Shown: positions 45,386 to 55,799 of the stretch, piece after piece | How the letters are laid out: every line of letters begins with the position of its first letter | Numbering within the stretch: position 1 is the first letter of the stretch | Assembly: GCA_021201755.1 (NCBI GenBank) | Contig: JAJQEI010000027.1 | Location: 1 to 57,989, forward strand | Length of the DNA: 57,989 nt | Origin: Ruminococcus sp. | GTDB taxonomy: Bacteria; Bacillota; Clostridia; Oscillospirales; Ruminococcaceae | Direction: 5' to 3' | Made by a program: the position numbers and the translations under genes | Notes under the pieces: model-generated | Told to the model about the DNA's origin: nothing | What the model saw: the letters and a program-made list of their open reading frames with translations, nothing else | Databases searched by the model: none

Positions 45386-46526
45386 TATTTTTTATATTAG
45401 CGTAAACGATAAAACAATCGATCTCTTTGAAAGCCAATATCCTGTACCAAAGGGCGTGTCCTATAATTCTTATGTGATTGTCGATGAAAAAATCGCAGTG
45501 ATGGACACCGTTGACCGACGTGGTACAACCGTCTGGATGCAAAATTTATTGGAAACACTGGATGGGAAAACGCCGGATTATCTGATTATTTCCCATATGG
45601 AACCGGATCACGCAGGCAGTTTATGGGATATTGCGACTCGGTTTTCCACCATGACCCTCGTGGGGACGGCGAAAGCTATTGCAATGGTGACGGCGTTCTG
45701 TCGGGAACCGCTTTCCAATCCCACACAGGTGGTCAAAGAAGGGGACACCATCTCGCTCGGCAGCCACACGCTCCAATTTTTCGCCGCTCCCATGGTACAC
45801 TGGCCGGAGGTTATGGTGACCTATGAACAGACGGAACAGCTTCTTTTCTCGGCGGATGCTTTCGGAAAGTTTGGAGCGTTGGACGCTGATGAACCATGGA
45901 AAGACGAGGCACGGAGATATTTTATCAATATCGTGGGAAAATATGGCTTACAAGTCCAGAATTTATTAAAGAAAGCATCAAAACTAGAAATAAAAGGCAT
46001 TTGTCCGCTGCACGGACCAATTCTCAGCGGTGATCTGTCTCCCTATCTCAATCTGTACCAAACTTGGAGCAGCTATACGCCAGAGGAGACGGGGGTTTTT
46101 GTGGCGTATGCTTCCATACACGGAAACACGACACAGACGGCACAGTTCCTAGCGAAAAAGTTGGAAGCACTGGGTGAAACCGTGGTAACGCTGGATTTGT
46201 GCCGATACGACATGGCAGATGCTGTACAACAGGCTTTCCGCTTTGACCGAATGGTACTGGCGGCGTCCAGCTATGACGGCGGCGTCTTTTTACCCATGGA
46301 AGATTTTCTTATTCACCTGATGGCGAAGAATTTTCAAAATCGTTCCGTTTTCTTGGTGGAGAACGGCTCTTGGGCACCGTGTGCAGGGAAAAAGATGCGC
46401 AGCTATCTCGAGCAGATGAAAAATCTCCACCTTTCGGAAGAAGTCCTTACCATACGCTCGGCAGTAAAACCTATGGACGAGGAAAAACTAGAGGAACTGG
46501 CAAAGACGATACATTCCTCCGCCTGA
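45357..46526 (+). CDS. fprA: Flavodiiron protein (FprA-type oxygen reductase)
   Basis: This 389 aa cytosolic enzyme reduces oxygen (or NO) to water to protect anaerobes. The N-terminal metallo-beta-lactamase domain holds the di-iron site: His80, Glu82, Asp84 and His85 (HMEPDHAG), His148 (MVHWPE), Asp167 (FSADAFG) and a His in CPLHGP. The flavodoxin domain starts at about residue 250 (VFVAYASIHGNTTQTA, FMN phosphate loop), with LAASSYDGGVFLPM and VENGSWAPCAGK. Both domains are complete. Start ATG 45357 has AAGGAGGAAAAA before it. It is the last gene of the overlapping operon. Confidence 0.95.
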   Translation: MKTNVLQSNDIFYISVNDKTIDLFESQYPVPKGVSYNSYVIVDEKIAVMDTVDRRGTTVWMQNLLETLDGKTPDYLIISHMEPDHAGSLWDIATRFSTMTLVGTAKAIAMVTAFCREPLSNPTQVVKEGDTISLGSHTLQFFAAPMVHWPEVMVTYEQTEQLLFSADAFGKFGALDADEPWKDEARRYFINIVGKYGLQVQNLLKKASKLEIKGICPLHGPILSGDLSPYLNLYQTWSSYTPEETGVFVAYASIHGNTTQTAQFLAKKLEALGETVVTLDLCRYDMADAVQQAFRFDRMVLAASSYDGGVFLPMEDFLIHLMAKNFQNRSVFLVENGSWAPCAGKKMRSYLEQMKNLHLSEEVLTIRSAVKPMDEEKLEELAKTIHSSA

Positions 46527-46584
46527 TAAAATAAACCAAAACAAGAAATAACATAAAAACGCATCCATAAAAAGGAGAATGTAT

Positions 46585-47383
46585 ATGAAAATATGTCCAA
46601 AATGTGCTTTTCAAAACGAGGAAGGTGCAAAATTTTGCAGTATTTGTGGTGCGCCATTGGTCGATGATAATGTCAATTCAACTACAACAGAGTCTACAAC
46701 ACAAAATAACGTTCCATCATCCAATTCCACAAACCCATACACGATGCCGCAAAATACACAGACGAATATTCCGCCAAACGAAAATTCTGAGACGCATTTT
46801 TACCAAAAAAGCTGGTTTATTATTCTGTGTCTTGTTCTCTTTTTTCCAGTTGGAGCTGGACTCATGTAGATATACAAAAAAGACTGGAAATTATCCGTTA
46901 AGGTTATCTTAACCGTTATTTTTGCATTTGGTATTTATTGGAAGTATTAGTAATTCAGGCAGCGATGACAATGACGATGAGGATGAAAATTCAGTCACGA
47001 TTACAACAGAAGCTGAAACAGACGAAACGACAACCACTACTACTACAACTACTGTCACCACAACCGAAACAATAACAGAAGCAACAACAACTACAACAGA
47101 ATTAACTACAACAGAAACAACGACTGTGGTTGCCATAGAAACCGAGATGGAAGAGACCACAACAGAGGCGGTCACAGAAGAAAAAATATTACATTTTATT
47201 TTAAATACAAAAACCGGGTGTGTCCATATCAGAGACTCATGTAGTGCTGCAAAACAAATTGACGATGCAAATCGCCAAGAAATTGACATTCCAGAAAGTG
47301 AACTGTCTAGCTATGCTGGAACATATTGGGCGTGTGGAAAATGTTCAAAAGCCTATCAAGATGAATTGCCAAAGTGGGAATAG
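46585..47383 (+). pseudogene. Zinc-ribbon membrane protein with Thr linker and Ada-like zinc domain, interrupted
   Basis: The start at ATG 46585 (AAAGGAG upstream) gives MKICPKCAFQNEEGAKFCSI, a CxxC...CxxC zinc ribbon, then an Asn/Thr-rich spacer and a membrane helix (WFIILCLVLFFPVGAGLM). An in-frame TAG 46867-46869 follows, then IYKKDWKLSVKVILTVIFAF in the same frame. The frame shifts near 46920 (T-run) and continues GSISNSGSDDNDDEDENS, a Thr/Glu linker, and a C-terminal domain TGCVHIRDSCSAAKQI...WACGKCSKAY with four Cys/His, like Ada-type metal domains. Corrected length is about 265 aa. The TAG site is Trp or Gln in a related context. It ends in a TAG stop immediately before a terminator. 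Confidence 0.7.
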
Positions 47384-47424
47384 CATAGAAATATAACGCA
47401 CGTTTCATCTCATATATTTATAAA

Positions 47425-47457
47425 AACGCAGTCACAAAACCGTGGCTGTGTTTTTTT
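47425..47457 (+). terminator. Terminator after the zinc-ribbon gene
   Basis: Arms CGCAGTCAC and GTGGCTGTG surround AAAACC, with T7 after. It may serve gyrA from the other side. Confidence 0.75.
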
Positions 47458-47474
47458 ATACATCTTTTTTTATT

Positions 47475-50030
47475 TTACTCTGTTTTTTCCGCTTCCTGTT
47501 CCTTTTCTTCCTTTTCCATTCTCGTGAATGCCACTACCTTTTGACCATCGTTGACATGCATTACCCGAACGCCCTTTGCCGTCCGTCCCATCATCCGAAT
47601 TTGAGACACCGGCAGACGAATAATCACACCATCGCTGGAAATCAACATCAAATCGTCCGTTTCGTCCACAACTTTAATGCCGCAAACGCCGCCACGTTCT
47701 TCGTCCACTTTATAATTGTGCAGTCCCAAACCGCCTCTCGATTGAATCCGATATTCGCTGAGCAGCGTTCGCTTTCCATAGCCCTTTTCCGTCACGGTCA
47801 TCAGCGATGCACCTTCACGCTCTCTCGCTATCGAAACCACTTCGTCCGTTCCACGCAGCGTAATCGCCTTGACGCCGTGCGCCGAACGAGACATCAGACG
47901 TACATCGTTCTCGTCAATGCGAATCGCCATGCCATTTTTTGTGGCGATAAACAGCCGATTGCTGCCATTCGTCAGCCTTACGCCGGCAATTTCGTCGCCC
48001 TCGTCCATACCGATGGCAATCAAACCGTTTTTCCGCACGTTCTTATAGGCGGAGAGGGAAGTTCGCTTGATTTTTCCGTGTGTGGTAATCATGACCACGT
48101 TCTTATCCTCTTCAAATGCTTTCACTGTCAATACCGCTGCCAGCTTTTCTCCTTGCTGCATGGGCAGAAGATTGATAATGTTCGTGCCTCTTGCACTCTT
48201 AGAACCTTCTGGTAATTCGTAGCACTTCAGTTTATACATGATACCACGATTGCTAATAAACAAGACATTATCGTGAGAAGAGCATACCAGCATTTCACTG
48301 ACGAAGTCCTCTTCTCGCTGTTTCATGCCGGTGACACCTCTGCCCCCACGGTTCTGGGTTTTGTAGACGTCCGCAGGGATGCGCTTGATGTAACCGCTAT
48401 TGGTATACGTTACCACGCACTCTTCCACCGGAATCAGGTCTTCAATATCCACTTCGCCGTCTACGGTTTCGATTGCCGTCCGGCGCTTGTCCCCAAACTT
48501 CTGGCGAATTTCTTCTAAGTCGTCCAGAATAATCTGATACACCTTCATCACGTCTGCCAGAATATCGATATATTCAGAAATTTTTTGCAATAAACTGTAT
48601 AATTCATTTGTCACTTTTTGACGTTCCATGCCGGTCAGCTGTCCCAGCCGCATTTGTACAATCGCTTCCGCCTGTTCGTCCGAGAGTCCCGTTTGCTGTT
48701 CCAGATGATACTGCGTCAGGTCATACTCCGCCCAATCCAAGACGGCAGACATATCCACGTCCTTAAAAAATTCTAACAGGCGTGCCTTGCCCTCTGGAAT
48801 CGTCTTGCTGCTGCGCAAAATTCGAATGACTTCGTCAATATGGTCAATGGCTACGACAAAGCCTTGTAAAATATGCGAACGTTTCTTTGCTTTTTCTAAG
48901 TCGAATTTTGTCCGATTGGTGATGACCTCCACCTGAAACGAGAGATATTCCTCCAGCACCTGTTTCAGACTCAGCGTCTTTGGTTCGTCTTTCACCAGTG
49001 CCAGCATATTCACACTGACGGTATCCTGTAGCTGGGTGTATGAAAACAGCTTATTTAGGACAATTTGCCCGATGGCGTCCTTTTTCAGCTCTACCACAAT
49101 CCGCATACCCTCACGGCTGGATTCGTCTTGGATATGATGAATGCCGTCAATTCGCTTTTCTTTTGCGAGGTTTGCAATCGACTCTACCAGTCTCGCCTTA
49201 TTCACCATATAGGGAATTTCCGTGATAATAATCGACTCTCGCCCACGCACTGTTTCAAAGTAGGTTTGTCCACGGAGCGTGATTTTTCCCCGTCCCGTAC
49301 CATAGGCTGCACGGATACCGCTGCGGCCTATGATAATACCGCCGGTGGGGAAGTCGGGGCCTTTGACACAAGTCATCAGTTCGTCTAGGGTACAATCGGG
49401 ATTTTTCATGAGCAGCTGTATCCCGTCGATAACTTCTCCCAGATTATGGGGAGGAATATTGGTCGCCATACCCACGGCAATACCAATCGAGCCATTCACC
49501 AGAATATTTGGGAATCGAGAGGGCAGAACCTCTGGTTCTTTCAGTCGGTCGTCATAGTTCGGGACAAACGGCACGGTCTCTTTGTTAATATCTGTCAGCA
49601 TTTCCAGTGCAATTTTGGACATTCTCGCTTCGGTATAACGATAAGCGGCAGGCGGGTCACCGTCCACCGAACCAAAGTTTCCCTGACCGTCCACCAACAC
49701 ATAGCGCATAGAAAACGTCTGTGCCAGCCGCACCAGCGCATCATAAACGGAGGCGTCGCCGTGTGGGTGATAGCTACCCAAAACAGAACCGACCGTGTCG
49801 GCGCACTTGTGATATGGCTTATCCGGCGTCAATCCCTTTTCGTGCATGGTGTAGAGAATACGCCGATGTACCGGCTTCAGACCGTCTCTCACGTCCGGCA
49901 GCGCACGGGACACGATAACCGACATGGCATACTGCAAAAAAGCATCCTGCATTCGGTCACCAATGTCAATCTGTGTTATTTTTTGCTTTCCGTTCAAAAA
50001 ATAATTCTCATTTGTTGTTTGATTATCCAT
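47475..50030 (-). CDS. gyrA: DNA gyrase subunit A
   Basis: This 851 aa type II topoisomerase subunit cuts and rejoins DNA while GyrB supplies ATP energy. The active-site Tyr132 is in [10 protein letters not shown]. The quinolone-contact loop reads [10 protein letters not shown] (91-97 region), so the position equal to E. coli Ser83 is Ala93. The C-terminal beta-pinwheel domain carries the GyrA-box [11 protein letters not shown]. Start ATG 50030 is preceded by AGGTAATATA. The end is Glu/Lys-rich. The gene is intact, and part of the dnaA-gyrA chromosomal block. Confidence 0.97.
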   Translation of the reverse strand: MDNQTTNENYFLNGKQKITQIDIGDRMQDAFLQYAMSVIVSRALPDVRDGLKPVHRRILYTMHEKGLTPDKPYHKCADTVGSVLGSYHPHGDASVYDALVRLAQTFSMRYVLVDGQGNFGSVDGDPPAAYRYTEARMSKIALEMLTDINKETVPFVPNYDDRLKEPEVLPSRFPNILVNGSIGIAVGMATNIPPHNLGEVIDGIQLLMKNPDCTLDELMTCVKGPDFPTGGIIIGRSGIRAAYGTGRGKITLRGQTYFETVRGRESIIITEIPYMVNKARLVESIANLAKEKRIDGIHHIQDESSREGMRIVVELKKDAIGQIVLNKLFSYTQLQDTVSVNMLALVKDEPKTLSLKQVLEEYLSFQVEVITNRTKFDLEKAKKRSHILQGFVVAIDHIDEVIRILRSSKTIPEGKARLLEFFKDVDMSAVLDWAEYDLTQYHLEQQTGLSDEQAEAIVQMRLGQLTGMERQKVTNELYSLLQKISEYIDILADVMKVYQIILDDLEEIRQKFGDKRRTAIETVDGEVDIEDLIPVEECVVTYTNSGYIKRIPADVYKTQNRGGRGVTGMKQREEDFVSEMLVCSSHDNVLFISNRGIMYKLKCYELPEGSKSARGTNIINLLPMQQGEKLAAVLTVKAFEEDKNVVMITTHGKIKRTSLSAYKNVRKNGLIAIGMDEGDEIAGVRLTNGSNRLFIATKNGMAIRIDENDVRLMSRSAHGVKAITLRGTDEVVSIAREREGASLMTVTEKGYGKRTLLSEYRIQSRGGLGLHNYKVDEERGGVCGIKVVDETDDLMLISSDGVIIRLPVSQIRMMGRTAKGVRVMHVNDGQKVVAFTRMEKEEKEQEAEKTE

Positions 50031-50048
50031 TATATTACCTACTTATTC

Positions 50049-50624
50049 TTAATTTTCATCTATGGATTCTGTATTTTCGTTTTTATCTTCATCCGCCCCT
50101 ATCAGTGTTTCCGAAGAAAACGGCATATGCAGTGCTGTTTTTGGCAAAATATAGAACATTGTTTTTACGTCGCACACTAAGAAAAATTCGTCCATGTCCT
50201 CGACCCAAGCCGTATCCAAATCAATCCGGCTTTCTGGAATCGGATCCTTCTCTCGTTCTTCTTCCGTCTGGACAGTCTGAATCCGCAGACACTTTCCATT
50301 ACAGGATGCCGTATAGCGTTCGTCCTCCAGATCCTGCACGGCATTGATCACCATGCGCCGTTGTTTTCGGGGATTATACCACAAAATAAAAATGCACGCC
50401 AGACACACAAGCAATAATAAATAATACATCTGCATTCCAGTTTGTACAGCAGAAATCACCATCACAATCATCAGAATAAAAAACGCAATCATTGTGATAT
50501 AATTCCGTTTCATGACGAATTTCTTTTGAAACGCAAGAAATCCATCCCGATAATAATTCAAGGCGATGGTATAAGGTGCCGTTTCATCAAACACCGGCAG
50601 CGTAACAGGCTGTTTTTTTTGCAT
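50049..50624 (-). CDS. YcxB-like membrane protein between gyrB and gyrA
   Basis: This 191 aa protein has two adjacent membrane helices (ITMIAFFILMIVMVISAV, MYYLLLLVCLACIFILW) and a C-terminal strand-rich part with SRIDLDTAWVEDMDEFFLVC and FYILPKTALHM. That matches YcxB-like C-terminal domains of Bacillota. The function of these is unknown. Start ATG 50624 has AAAGGAGTATC upstream. The 288 bases between it and the gyrB stop are repeats (R4, R5). Confidence 0.7.
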   Translation of the reverse strand: MQKKQPVTLPVFDETAPYTIALNYYRDGFLAFQKKFVMKRNYITMIAFFILMIVMVISAVQTGMQMYYLLLLVCLACIFILWYNPRKQRRMVINAVQDLEDERYTASCNGKCLRIQTVQTEEEREKDPIPESRIDLDTAWVEDMDEFFLVCDVKTMFYILPKTALHMPFSSETLIGADEDKNENTESIDEN

Positions 50625-50649
50625 AAGATACTCCTTTTTAGTAACTAGA

Positions 50650-50753
50650 TGCCTCCCCTAAAAGGGGAGGTGCCGAGTAAAGTGAGGCGGAGGGGTCTTG
50701 CCTCCCTTAAAAGGGGAGGGGGACCGCCAGCCATAGGCTGGTGGTGGAGAGGT
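50650..50753. repeat. Dispersed palindromic repeat, copy R4
   Basis: CCTCCCCTAAAAGGGGAGG, then a GGCGGAGGGGTCTTG module, then CCGCCAGCCATAGGCTGG with GTGGTGGAGAGGTC, the reverse complement of the R1/R2 end module. Confidence 0.8.
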
Positions 50754-50799
50754 CAAACCGAGCAGAGAAATAAACGTTTAATTGTAATATTTTAAACGG

Positions 50800-50897
50800 G
50801 GAGGCTTCAGTAGGCTCCCCTGAAAGGCGACCGAAGTAGTCCCCGTAGGGGAGGAGCTGGCACGCCGTAGGCGTGACTGAGGGGTCTTCCAGCTTCT
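50800..50897. repeat. Dispersed palindromic repeat, copy R5
   Basis: GGGGAGGCTTCAGTAGGC, GGCGACCGAAGTAGTCCCCG, TAGGGGAGGAGCTGGCACG, CCGTAGGCGTGACTGAGGGG. This is the reverse complement of the second R3 module. Only about 45 AT-rich bases lie between R4 and R5. Confidence 0.8.
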
Positions 50898-50912
50898 CCA
50901 TTCTTCATGAAA

Positions 50913-52874
50913 TCAGAAATCCAGATTCTTCGCATACTTCGCATTTTCTTCGATAAATGCTTTTCTCGGTGCGACCTTATCGCCCATGAGGATGGTGAAA
51001 ATCTCGTCCGCTTTTTCTGCGTCCTCCAGCTCTACTTGCATCATCGACCGTGTCTCTGGATTCATCGTCGTCTCCCAAAGCTGATCGGAACTCATCTCTC
51101 CCAAACCTTTATACCGCTGTACGTCAACTTTTGACGTGTTTCCATCCGCATCTGCAAACTCCGCAATACACTTATCCCGTTCTGCTTCATTAAACGCATA
51201 TTTATATTTCTTTCCTCTCGCCACCTTGAACAGCGGCGGCTGTGCCAGATAGACGTTGCCGTTGGTAATCAGCGGCCGCATAAACCGAAAGAAGAACGTC
51301 AACAGAAGCGTCTGAATGTGCGAGCCGTCTACGTCGGCATCCGCCATGATGATGACTTTTCCATATCTTAGCTTATGAATATCGAAATCCTCGCCGATGG
51401 ACGTTCCCAACGCCGTCACCACCGGCATAAGCTTTTCGTTTCCATAAACTCGATCGATTCTCGCCTTTTCCACGTTGAGCATTTTTCCCCAAAGGGGCAA
51501 AATCGCCTGATAACGCCGATCTCTGCCCTCCTTGGCAGAACCGCCTGCGGAGTCTCCCTCGACGATATAAATCTCCGTTCCCTCGGTGGTTTTTTCGGAG
51601 CAGTCCGCCAGTTTTCCCGGCAGCGATGCGCTCTCCATAGCGGATTTTCTTCTTGCCGTCTCTTTCGCCTTTTTCGCAGCCTCTCTTGCCGCCTGTGCCG
51701 TTAGGCTCTTCTCGAAAATCGCCCGTGCTTCCATGGGATTTTCCTCAAAGTAGTTCATGAGCTTTTCCGTGACAATCTTTTCCACGAACGGTTTCACAAA
51801 CGGATTTCCCAGTCTGCCCTTCGTCTGTCCCTCAAACTCACACTCCGTCAGCTTCACGGAGATAATCGCCGTTAAGCCCTCTCGGACGTCCTCGCCTAAG
51901 AGCTTCGTGCCCTCCTTGAGTAATCCGAATTTTTTTCCGTACTCGTTGACCACTTTGGTCAGTGCCGTACGAAAGCCCATTTCATGAGTACCGCCGTCCG
52001 GCGTATGGATATTATTTGCAAAGGACATCACCATTTCATTATAGCTGTCGTTATATTGCAGTGCAATTTCTGCAAAGGAATCCCCCTGTGTGCCGGAAAT
52101 ATAAATAACTTCCTCCGATAGGGATTCTAAGCCACGTTTCTGGTGCAGAAATTCCACGAACTGGCGAATTCCGCCCTCATAGTAGAGAACTTCCTGTTTG
52201 ATTTCTTTTGGATTGCGTTTATCGCTATAAATAATCCGAATTCCGCCGTTCAGAAACGCCTGTTCCCGCAATCTTTTCAATAAGACTTCATAATCATACT
52301 CGGTGGTCTCTTCAAAAATCTCCGGATCCGCCTTAAATTCGACTGTCGTACCAGTCTCTGTGGTGTCGCCAATGATATGAATTGGCTCATCATAATTGCC
52401 CCGATAAAATTCCTGATAGTGGATATGACTGCCGTCCTTGACGGTCAGCTTCAGCCATTCTGACAAGGCGTTTACGACAGACGCTCCCACGCCGTGGAGT
52501 CCGCCGGATACTTTATAGCCGCCGCCGCCGAATTTTCCTCCCGCATGGAGGATCGTATACACGACCGTCGCCGCAGAAATGCCCTCTTTCGGGTGAATGC
52601 CCGTGGGGATGCCTCTGCCGTTATCGGATACCCGAATGATATTTTCCGGCAAAATCTCCACCATGATTTCCGTACAGTATCCAGCCAGTGCCTCGTCAAT
52701 GGCATTGTCGACGATTTCATATACCAAATGGTGTAATCCCTTCGGACCGGTCGAGCCGATATACATACCTGGTCGCTTTCGTACTGCTTCCAGTCCCTCC
52801 AGCACCTGAATTTGATTTTCGTCGTATTCTTCTTCCACCTGTCCCGCAGGACGGATTGGTTGCATTTCTTCCAT
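50913..52874 (-). CDS. gyrB: DNA gyrase subunit B
   Basis: This 653 aa ATPase subunit has GHKL motifs [14 protein letters not shown] (Mg-binding Asn), [14 protein letters not shown] and [14 protein letters not shown]. The TOPRIM domain has [27 protein letters not shown] (metal-binding Asp-x-Asp-x-Asp) and [15 protein letters not shown] chose ATG 52874 (TAGGAG 11 bases upstream). A longer in-frame extension exists but lacks a ribosome binding site. The 650-class length without the E. coli insertion is typical of Bacillota. Confidence 0.97.
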   Translation of the reverse strand: MEEMQPIRPAGQVEEEYDENQIQVLEGLEAVRKRPGMYIGSTGPKGLHHLVYEIVDNAIDEALAGYCTEIMVEILPENIIRVSDNGRGIPTGIHPKEGISAATVVYTILHAGGKFGGGGYKVSGGLHGVGASVVNALSEWLKLTVKDGSHIHYQEFYRGNYDEPIHIIGDTTETGTTVEFKADPEIFEETTEYDYEVLLKRLREQAFLNGGIRIIYSDKRNPKEIKQEVLYYEGGIRQFVEFLHQKRGLESLSEEVIYISGTQGDSFAEIALQYNDSYNEMVMSFANNIHTPDGGTHEMGFRTALTKVVNEYGKKFGLLKEGTKLLGEDVREGLTAIISVKLTECEFEGQTKGRLGNPFVKPFVEKIVTEKLMNYFEENPMEARAIFEKSLTAQAAREAAKKAKETARRKSAMESASLPGKLADCSEKTTEGTEIYIVEGDSAGGSAKEGRDRRYQAILPLWGKMLNVEKARIDRVYGNEKLMPVVTALGTSIGEDFDIHKLRYGKVIIMADADVDGSHIQTLLLTFFFRFMRPLITNGNVYLAQPPLFKVARGKKYKYAFNEAERDKCIAEFADADGNTSKVDVQRYKGLGEMSSDQLWETTMNPETRSMMQVELEDAEKADEIFTILMGDKVAPRKAFIEENAKYAKNLDF

Positions 52875-52971
52875 GTGATGATTCACTCCTATTTCTATTT
52901 GTGATGCCTTTTGTTTGATTGCATTTTTTGCATATTTTTGTGCATTTTTTATGTCAATCGATCTTTTGGAG

Positions 52972-53164
52972 ATGCCATAAAAATCCTTACAGACTCTCCA
53001 AAAAGCCGACATTTTATGGCATAATTTTTGATTTTAACATCTCTGAACAGGTTTTCCACAAAATTTTCAACACACTGTGGAAAGTGAAAAGTATCCGTAA
53101 TTTCGTACTTTTTTCGACTTTGCTCCCTCTGTTTTTCACGCTTTTTCCTATATGCTGTGGAAAA
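52972..53164. promoter_or_regulatory. recF-gyrB spacer with long inverted repeat and DnaA boxes
   Basis: The 344 bases between gyrB and recF hold perfect 11-base arms ATGCCATAAAA (52972-52982) and TTTTATGGCAT (53012-53022), plus TTTTCCACA at 53052-53060, TGTGGAAAG at 53076-53084 and TGTGGAAAA at 53156-53164. No gene is seen. It probably holds the gyrB promoter and DnaA-linked control. Confidence 0.55.
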
Positions 53165-53218
53165 AACGGCATTGGAAAAACCTGTAACTTTAATTTTCTC
53201 TATTTCACAAAATTTCAC

Positions 53219-54346
53219 CTATGCTTCCGTCAGGACGCCGTCCGTGACGAGAAATCGCTTTCCCTCTTTTTGAAGCTGTATCGACTCCGGATGACAGGTT
53301 GTGACAAATACCTGCATCTCCTCCACAATGTGAGACACCACCGTTTGCCGCCGCTGATCCAGTTCTCCCATCACGTCATCCAGTAATACAATGGGCGATT
53401 CCTTTTGTTTTTTCCGATAGATTTCCGCCTGAGAGAGTTTTAACGCCAGTGACAAGCTTTTTTTCTGCCCCTGTGAGCCAAACTCCCGTGCGGATTTTCC
53501 ATCAATCAAAAGTCCCAGATCATCTCGGTGAATTCCAAAAGAAGTATGCTCCAAAAACAAGTCGCTCTGTCTCGACTGTTCCAGTTTCTCGAGATATTGT
53601 TGTACGAGTTCTCCCGTCACCTGTTCCGGCAGGTGTTCCTGTGCGTCCCTCCCGTACACGCTGGATTGATAGTGAAGAGAGACTTCTTCCCGACCGCCGG
53701 AGATTTTATGGTATAAAGGCACGCAGGTTTCAGATAATTTTCGGACATATGCGCTGCGCTGGACTGCGATTTCCGCTCCCAGCCGTGCCAGCTGTCCGTC
53801 CCACACGGACAGCATCGGCGTCACCTGATCCTCCGGCAGCTTTTCCTTAAGGAGTGCATTTCGCTGTTGTAACACCAGCTGATACCGCCGCACATACCCC
53901 AAAAGGGAAGCGATAAGCTGTGCGCCGGACATATCTAGAAACGTCCGCCTCCGTTCCGGTCCGCCGCTGACCAGTGCCTGATCTTCCGGCGTAAAAATCA
54001 CACAATGGAAAATGGAGAAGAGTTCGCTTCCCTTTCTGAAAATGTCGTTGCACCAGAATTTTTTCTCCGGTGTTGCTCCCCCCACCATGCACATTTTCAT
54101 CGTCTGTTCCCGTCGGCTGTCCTGAAATCCAGCCTCCACCTGTAGAACGCCCCCGTCAAAGGGCAGATAATCCCGCTCTCTCGTACCCCGAAAGCTTCTG
54201 CATCCGGTAAAACACCAGATGGATTCCAATAAATTCGTTTTTCCTTGGGCATTTTCTCCAAGAATCAGATTATACGAAGAGTGTGGCTGAAACGACACGT
54301 GACGGAGATTTTTAAAACAATCCGCCTGAAATTGTGTCAGCTTCAT
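53219..54346 (-). CDS. recF: DNA repair/recombination protein RecF
   Basis: This 375 aa SMC-like ATPase loads RecA at gaps. Walker [11 protein letters not shown] (residues 30-39), the signature [16 protein letters not shown] and Walker [15 protein letters not shown] are all present. ATG 54346 overlaps the S4 gene stop as ATGA. The stop is TAG (53219-53221), one of only two terminal TAG codons in the window. Downstream in the same frame there are 89 open codons, but these lie in the gyrB control region and are not expected to be translated. Confidence 0.96.
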   Translation of the reverse strand: MKLTQFQADCFKNLRHVSFQPHSSYNLILGENAQGKTNLLESIWCFTGCRSFRGTRERDYLPFDGGVLQVEAGFQDSRREQTMKMCMVGGATPEKKFWCNDIFRKGSELFSIFHCVIFTPEDQALVSGGPERRRTFLDMSGAQLIASLLGYVRRYQLVLQQRNALLKEKLPEDQVTPMLSVWDGQLARLGAEIAVQRSAYVRKLSETCVPLYHKISGGREEVSLHYQSSVYGRDAQEHLPEQVTGELVQQYLEKLEQSRQSDLFLEHTSFGIHRDDLGLLIDGKSAREFGSQGQKKSLSLALKLSQAEIYRKKQKESPIVLLDDVMGELDQRRQTVVSHIVEEMQVFVTTCHPESIQLQKEGKRFLVTDGVLTEA

Positions 54347-54651
54347 GAATCGGTTTCTTCCGTTTCTTTCGTTTCTTCTATTTCGGATTCAAAAACCACC
54401 TGTATTTCGCCTGATTCTTCAACTACTTGGAAATTAACGGATTTCGGATAAAATAATGTCCGTTTGCTGACTATGGTCACAATATCGCCGGGACGAAGTT
54501 TTTTTCCTCTCTGATAGCAGACTTTGCCATTGACGAGAATATTTCCGTTTCGTATCATTTCTTTTGAAAGCCCGCCCGTTTCACACAGATCGGAATATTT
54601 TATAAATGCGTCCAGCTTGATAAACTCAGTATGGATTGGAATTTTTTTCAT
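54343..54651 (-). CDS. S4-domain RNA-binding protein (YaaA/RlbA-like)
   Basis: This 102 aa protein has an S4 domain at residues 10-75: [49 protein letters not shown]. The small S4 protein between dnaN and recF is a standard member of the Bacillota origin block, probably binding ribosomal RNA. It ends in an acidic tail ETEETDS. It starts at ATG 54651, 12 bases after dnaN. Confidence 0.92.
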   Translation of the reverse strand: MKKIPIHTEFIKLDAFIKYSDLCETGGLSKEMIRNGNILVNGKVCYQRGKKLRPGDIVTIVSKRTLFYPKSVNFQVVEESGEIQVVFESEIEETKETEETDS

Positions 54652-54663
54652 ATGCTTCCTCCA

Positions 54664-55770
54664 TTATTTCCGCAGCTGTACCGGCATGAGCAAGAAAATA
54701 AAGCTTTCTCCCTCCGCAGGCAGCATTTTCGTCACACGATTATTACTCGTCAGTTGAATTCGAATCTGGTCGCAGTCGGCGTTGCGCACCGCATCCAGAA
54801 AATAGCGGACATCGAAACCAATGGTCACCTCCGGACCGTGAACCTCCGCAGGGATTTTGTCATGAATCTCGCCGATTCCCGTCTTACACCAGACGGAAAG
54901 GGCATCATCCCCGAACGTACACCGAACCGGAGCATTGAATTTTCCGCTGATGAGCAGACTACAGCGTTCCAGACACTGTTGTAAATTCCGTACGTCAATT
55001 TTGATTTCGGTGACGTACGTATCTGGAATGCTGCTCCGATATTTATGGAATTCGCCCTCTAAAAGTCTCGAAAATACGATATATTTTCCAAATTCAAACA
55101 TCACATACCGATGATTTGCGGAGATGGTGACCAGTTCTTCTGCATCGTCCCGAAGCATACCCGTGAGCTTTTCCAGCGTCTGCTTGGGTACGACGAAATG
55201 AATATCGTCCTCAAAATTGATGGGTTCTTGTCGAATCGCCATACGAAATCCGTCGATCCCCACGATTCGCAGTTGATTATTTGCGGCTTCAAACAGTTCG
55301 CCGGTAAAAATCGGTTTTAACTCGCTGACTGCTACGGCATATTTTGTCTGCCGAATCATCGAATTCAACACGGGCTGTTCCAGATGCATTCCCTCCTGCA
55401 GGTTGTCCAATTCTGGTAAGGAGGGATATTCTGCGGCGGACATGGCGGAAATTTGTAAATTTACGTCGTTACAACGAATTTGTACTATAAAATTTTCATT
55501 TACTTCCATTTCCACCAAATCGCCGGAGCATTTATTTAGTGCGCCGCTGAGCAAATGATGGTCGATGGCAATTTCACCGACGTCGTTAGATTCTACGTCA
55601 ATATTGCTTTGAATTCCAAATTCTAAGTCATAGCCGGTCAGCTCCAGATTTTCATGATTTAGGCTGAGCTTTAACTTTTCCAGTTCCGGAATGGTTGACT
55701 TTGGAGAAACGCCTTTAGATACGTTGGAGACTGCATTGGCAAATGCTTGTCGATTACATAAAAATTTCAA
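54664..55770 (-). CDS. dnaN: DNA polymerase III sliding clamp (beta subunit)
   Basis: This 368 aa clamp encircles DNA and tethers polymerase III. The N-terminus KFLCNRQAFANAVSNVSKGV is the usual clamp opening. I start it at TTG 55770, 8 bases after AGAAGG, because a GTG nine bases earlier overlaps the ribosome binding site and gives an atypical leader. Seen are IPELEKLKLSL, FDVRYFLDAVRNAD and the C-terminal EGESFIFLLMPVQLRK, the partner-binding rim. Gene intact. Confidence 0.95.
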   Translation of the reverse strand: MKFLCNRQAFANAVSNVSKGVSPKSTIPELEKLKLSLNHENLELTGYDLEFGIQSNIDVESNDVGEIAIDHHLLSGALNKCSGDLVEMEVNENFIVQIRCNDVNLQISAMSAAEYPSLPELDNLQEGMHLEQPVLNSMIRQTKYAVAVSELKPIFTGELFEAANNQLRIVGIDGFRMAIRQEPINFEDDIHFVVPKQTLEKLTGMLRDDAEELVTISANHRYVMFEFGKYIVFSRLLEGEFHKYRSSIPDTYVTEIKIDVRNLQQCLERCSLLISGKFNAPVRCTFGDDALSVWCKTGIGEIHDKIPAEVHGPEVTIGFDVRYFLDAVRNADCDQIRIQLTSNNRVTKMLPAEGESFIFLLMPVQLRK

Positions 55771-55799
55771 TTCGTTCACCTTCTATGATTGTTTTGATT

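Noticed and set aside
47442..50180. Plus-strand ORFs opposite gyrA
   Set aside because: They are shadows of gyrA with no independent start signals.
52949..53218. 89 codons open after the recF stop, in frame
   Set aside because: Reading through TAG would extend RecF into the DnaA-box region; RecF already has its normal length and the segment has no recognisable fold.
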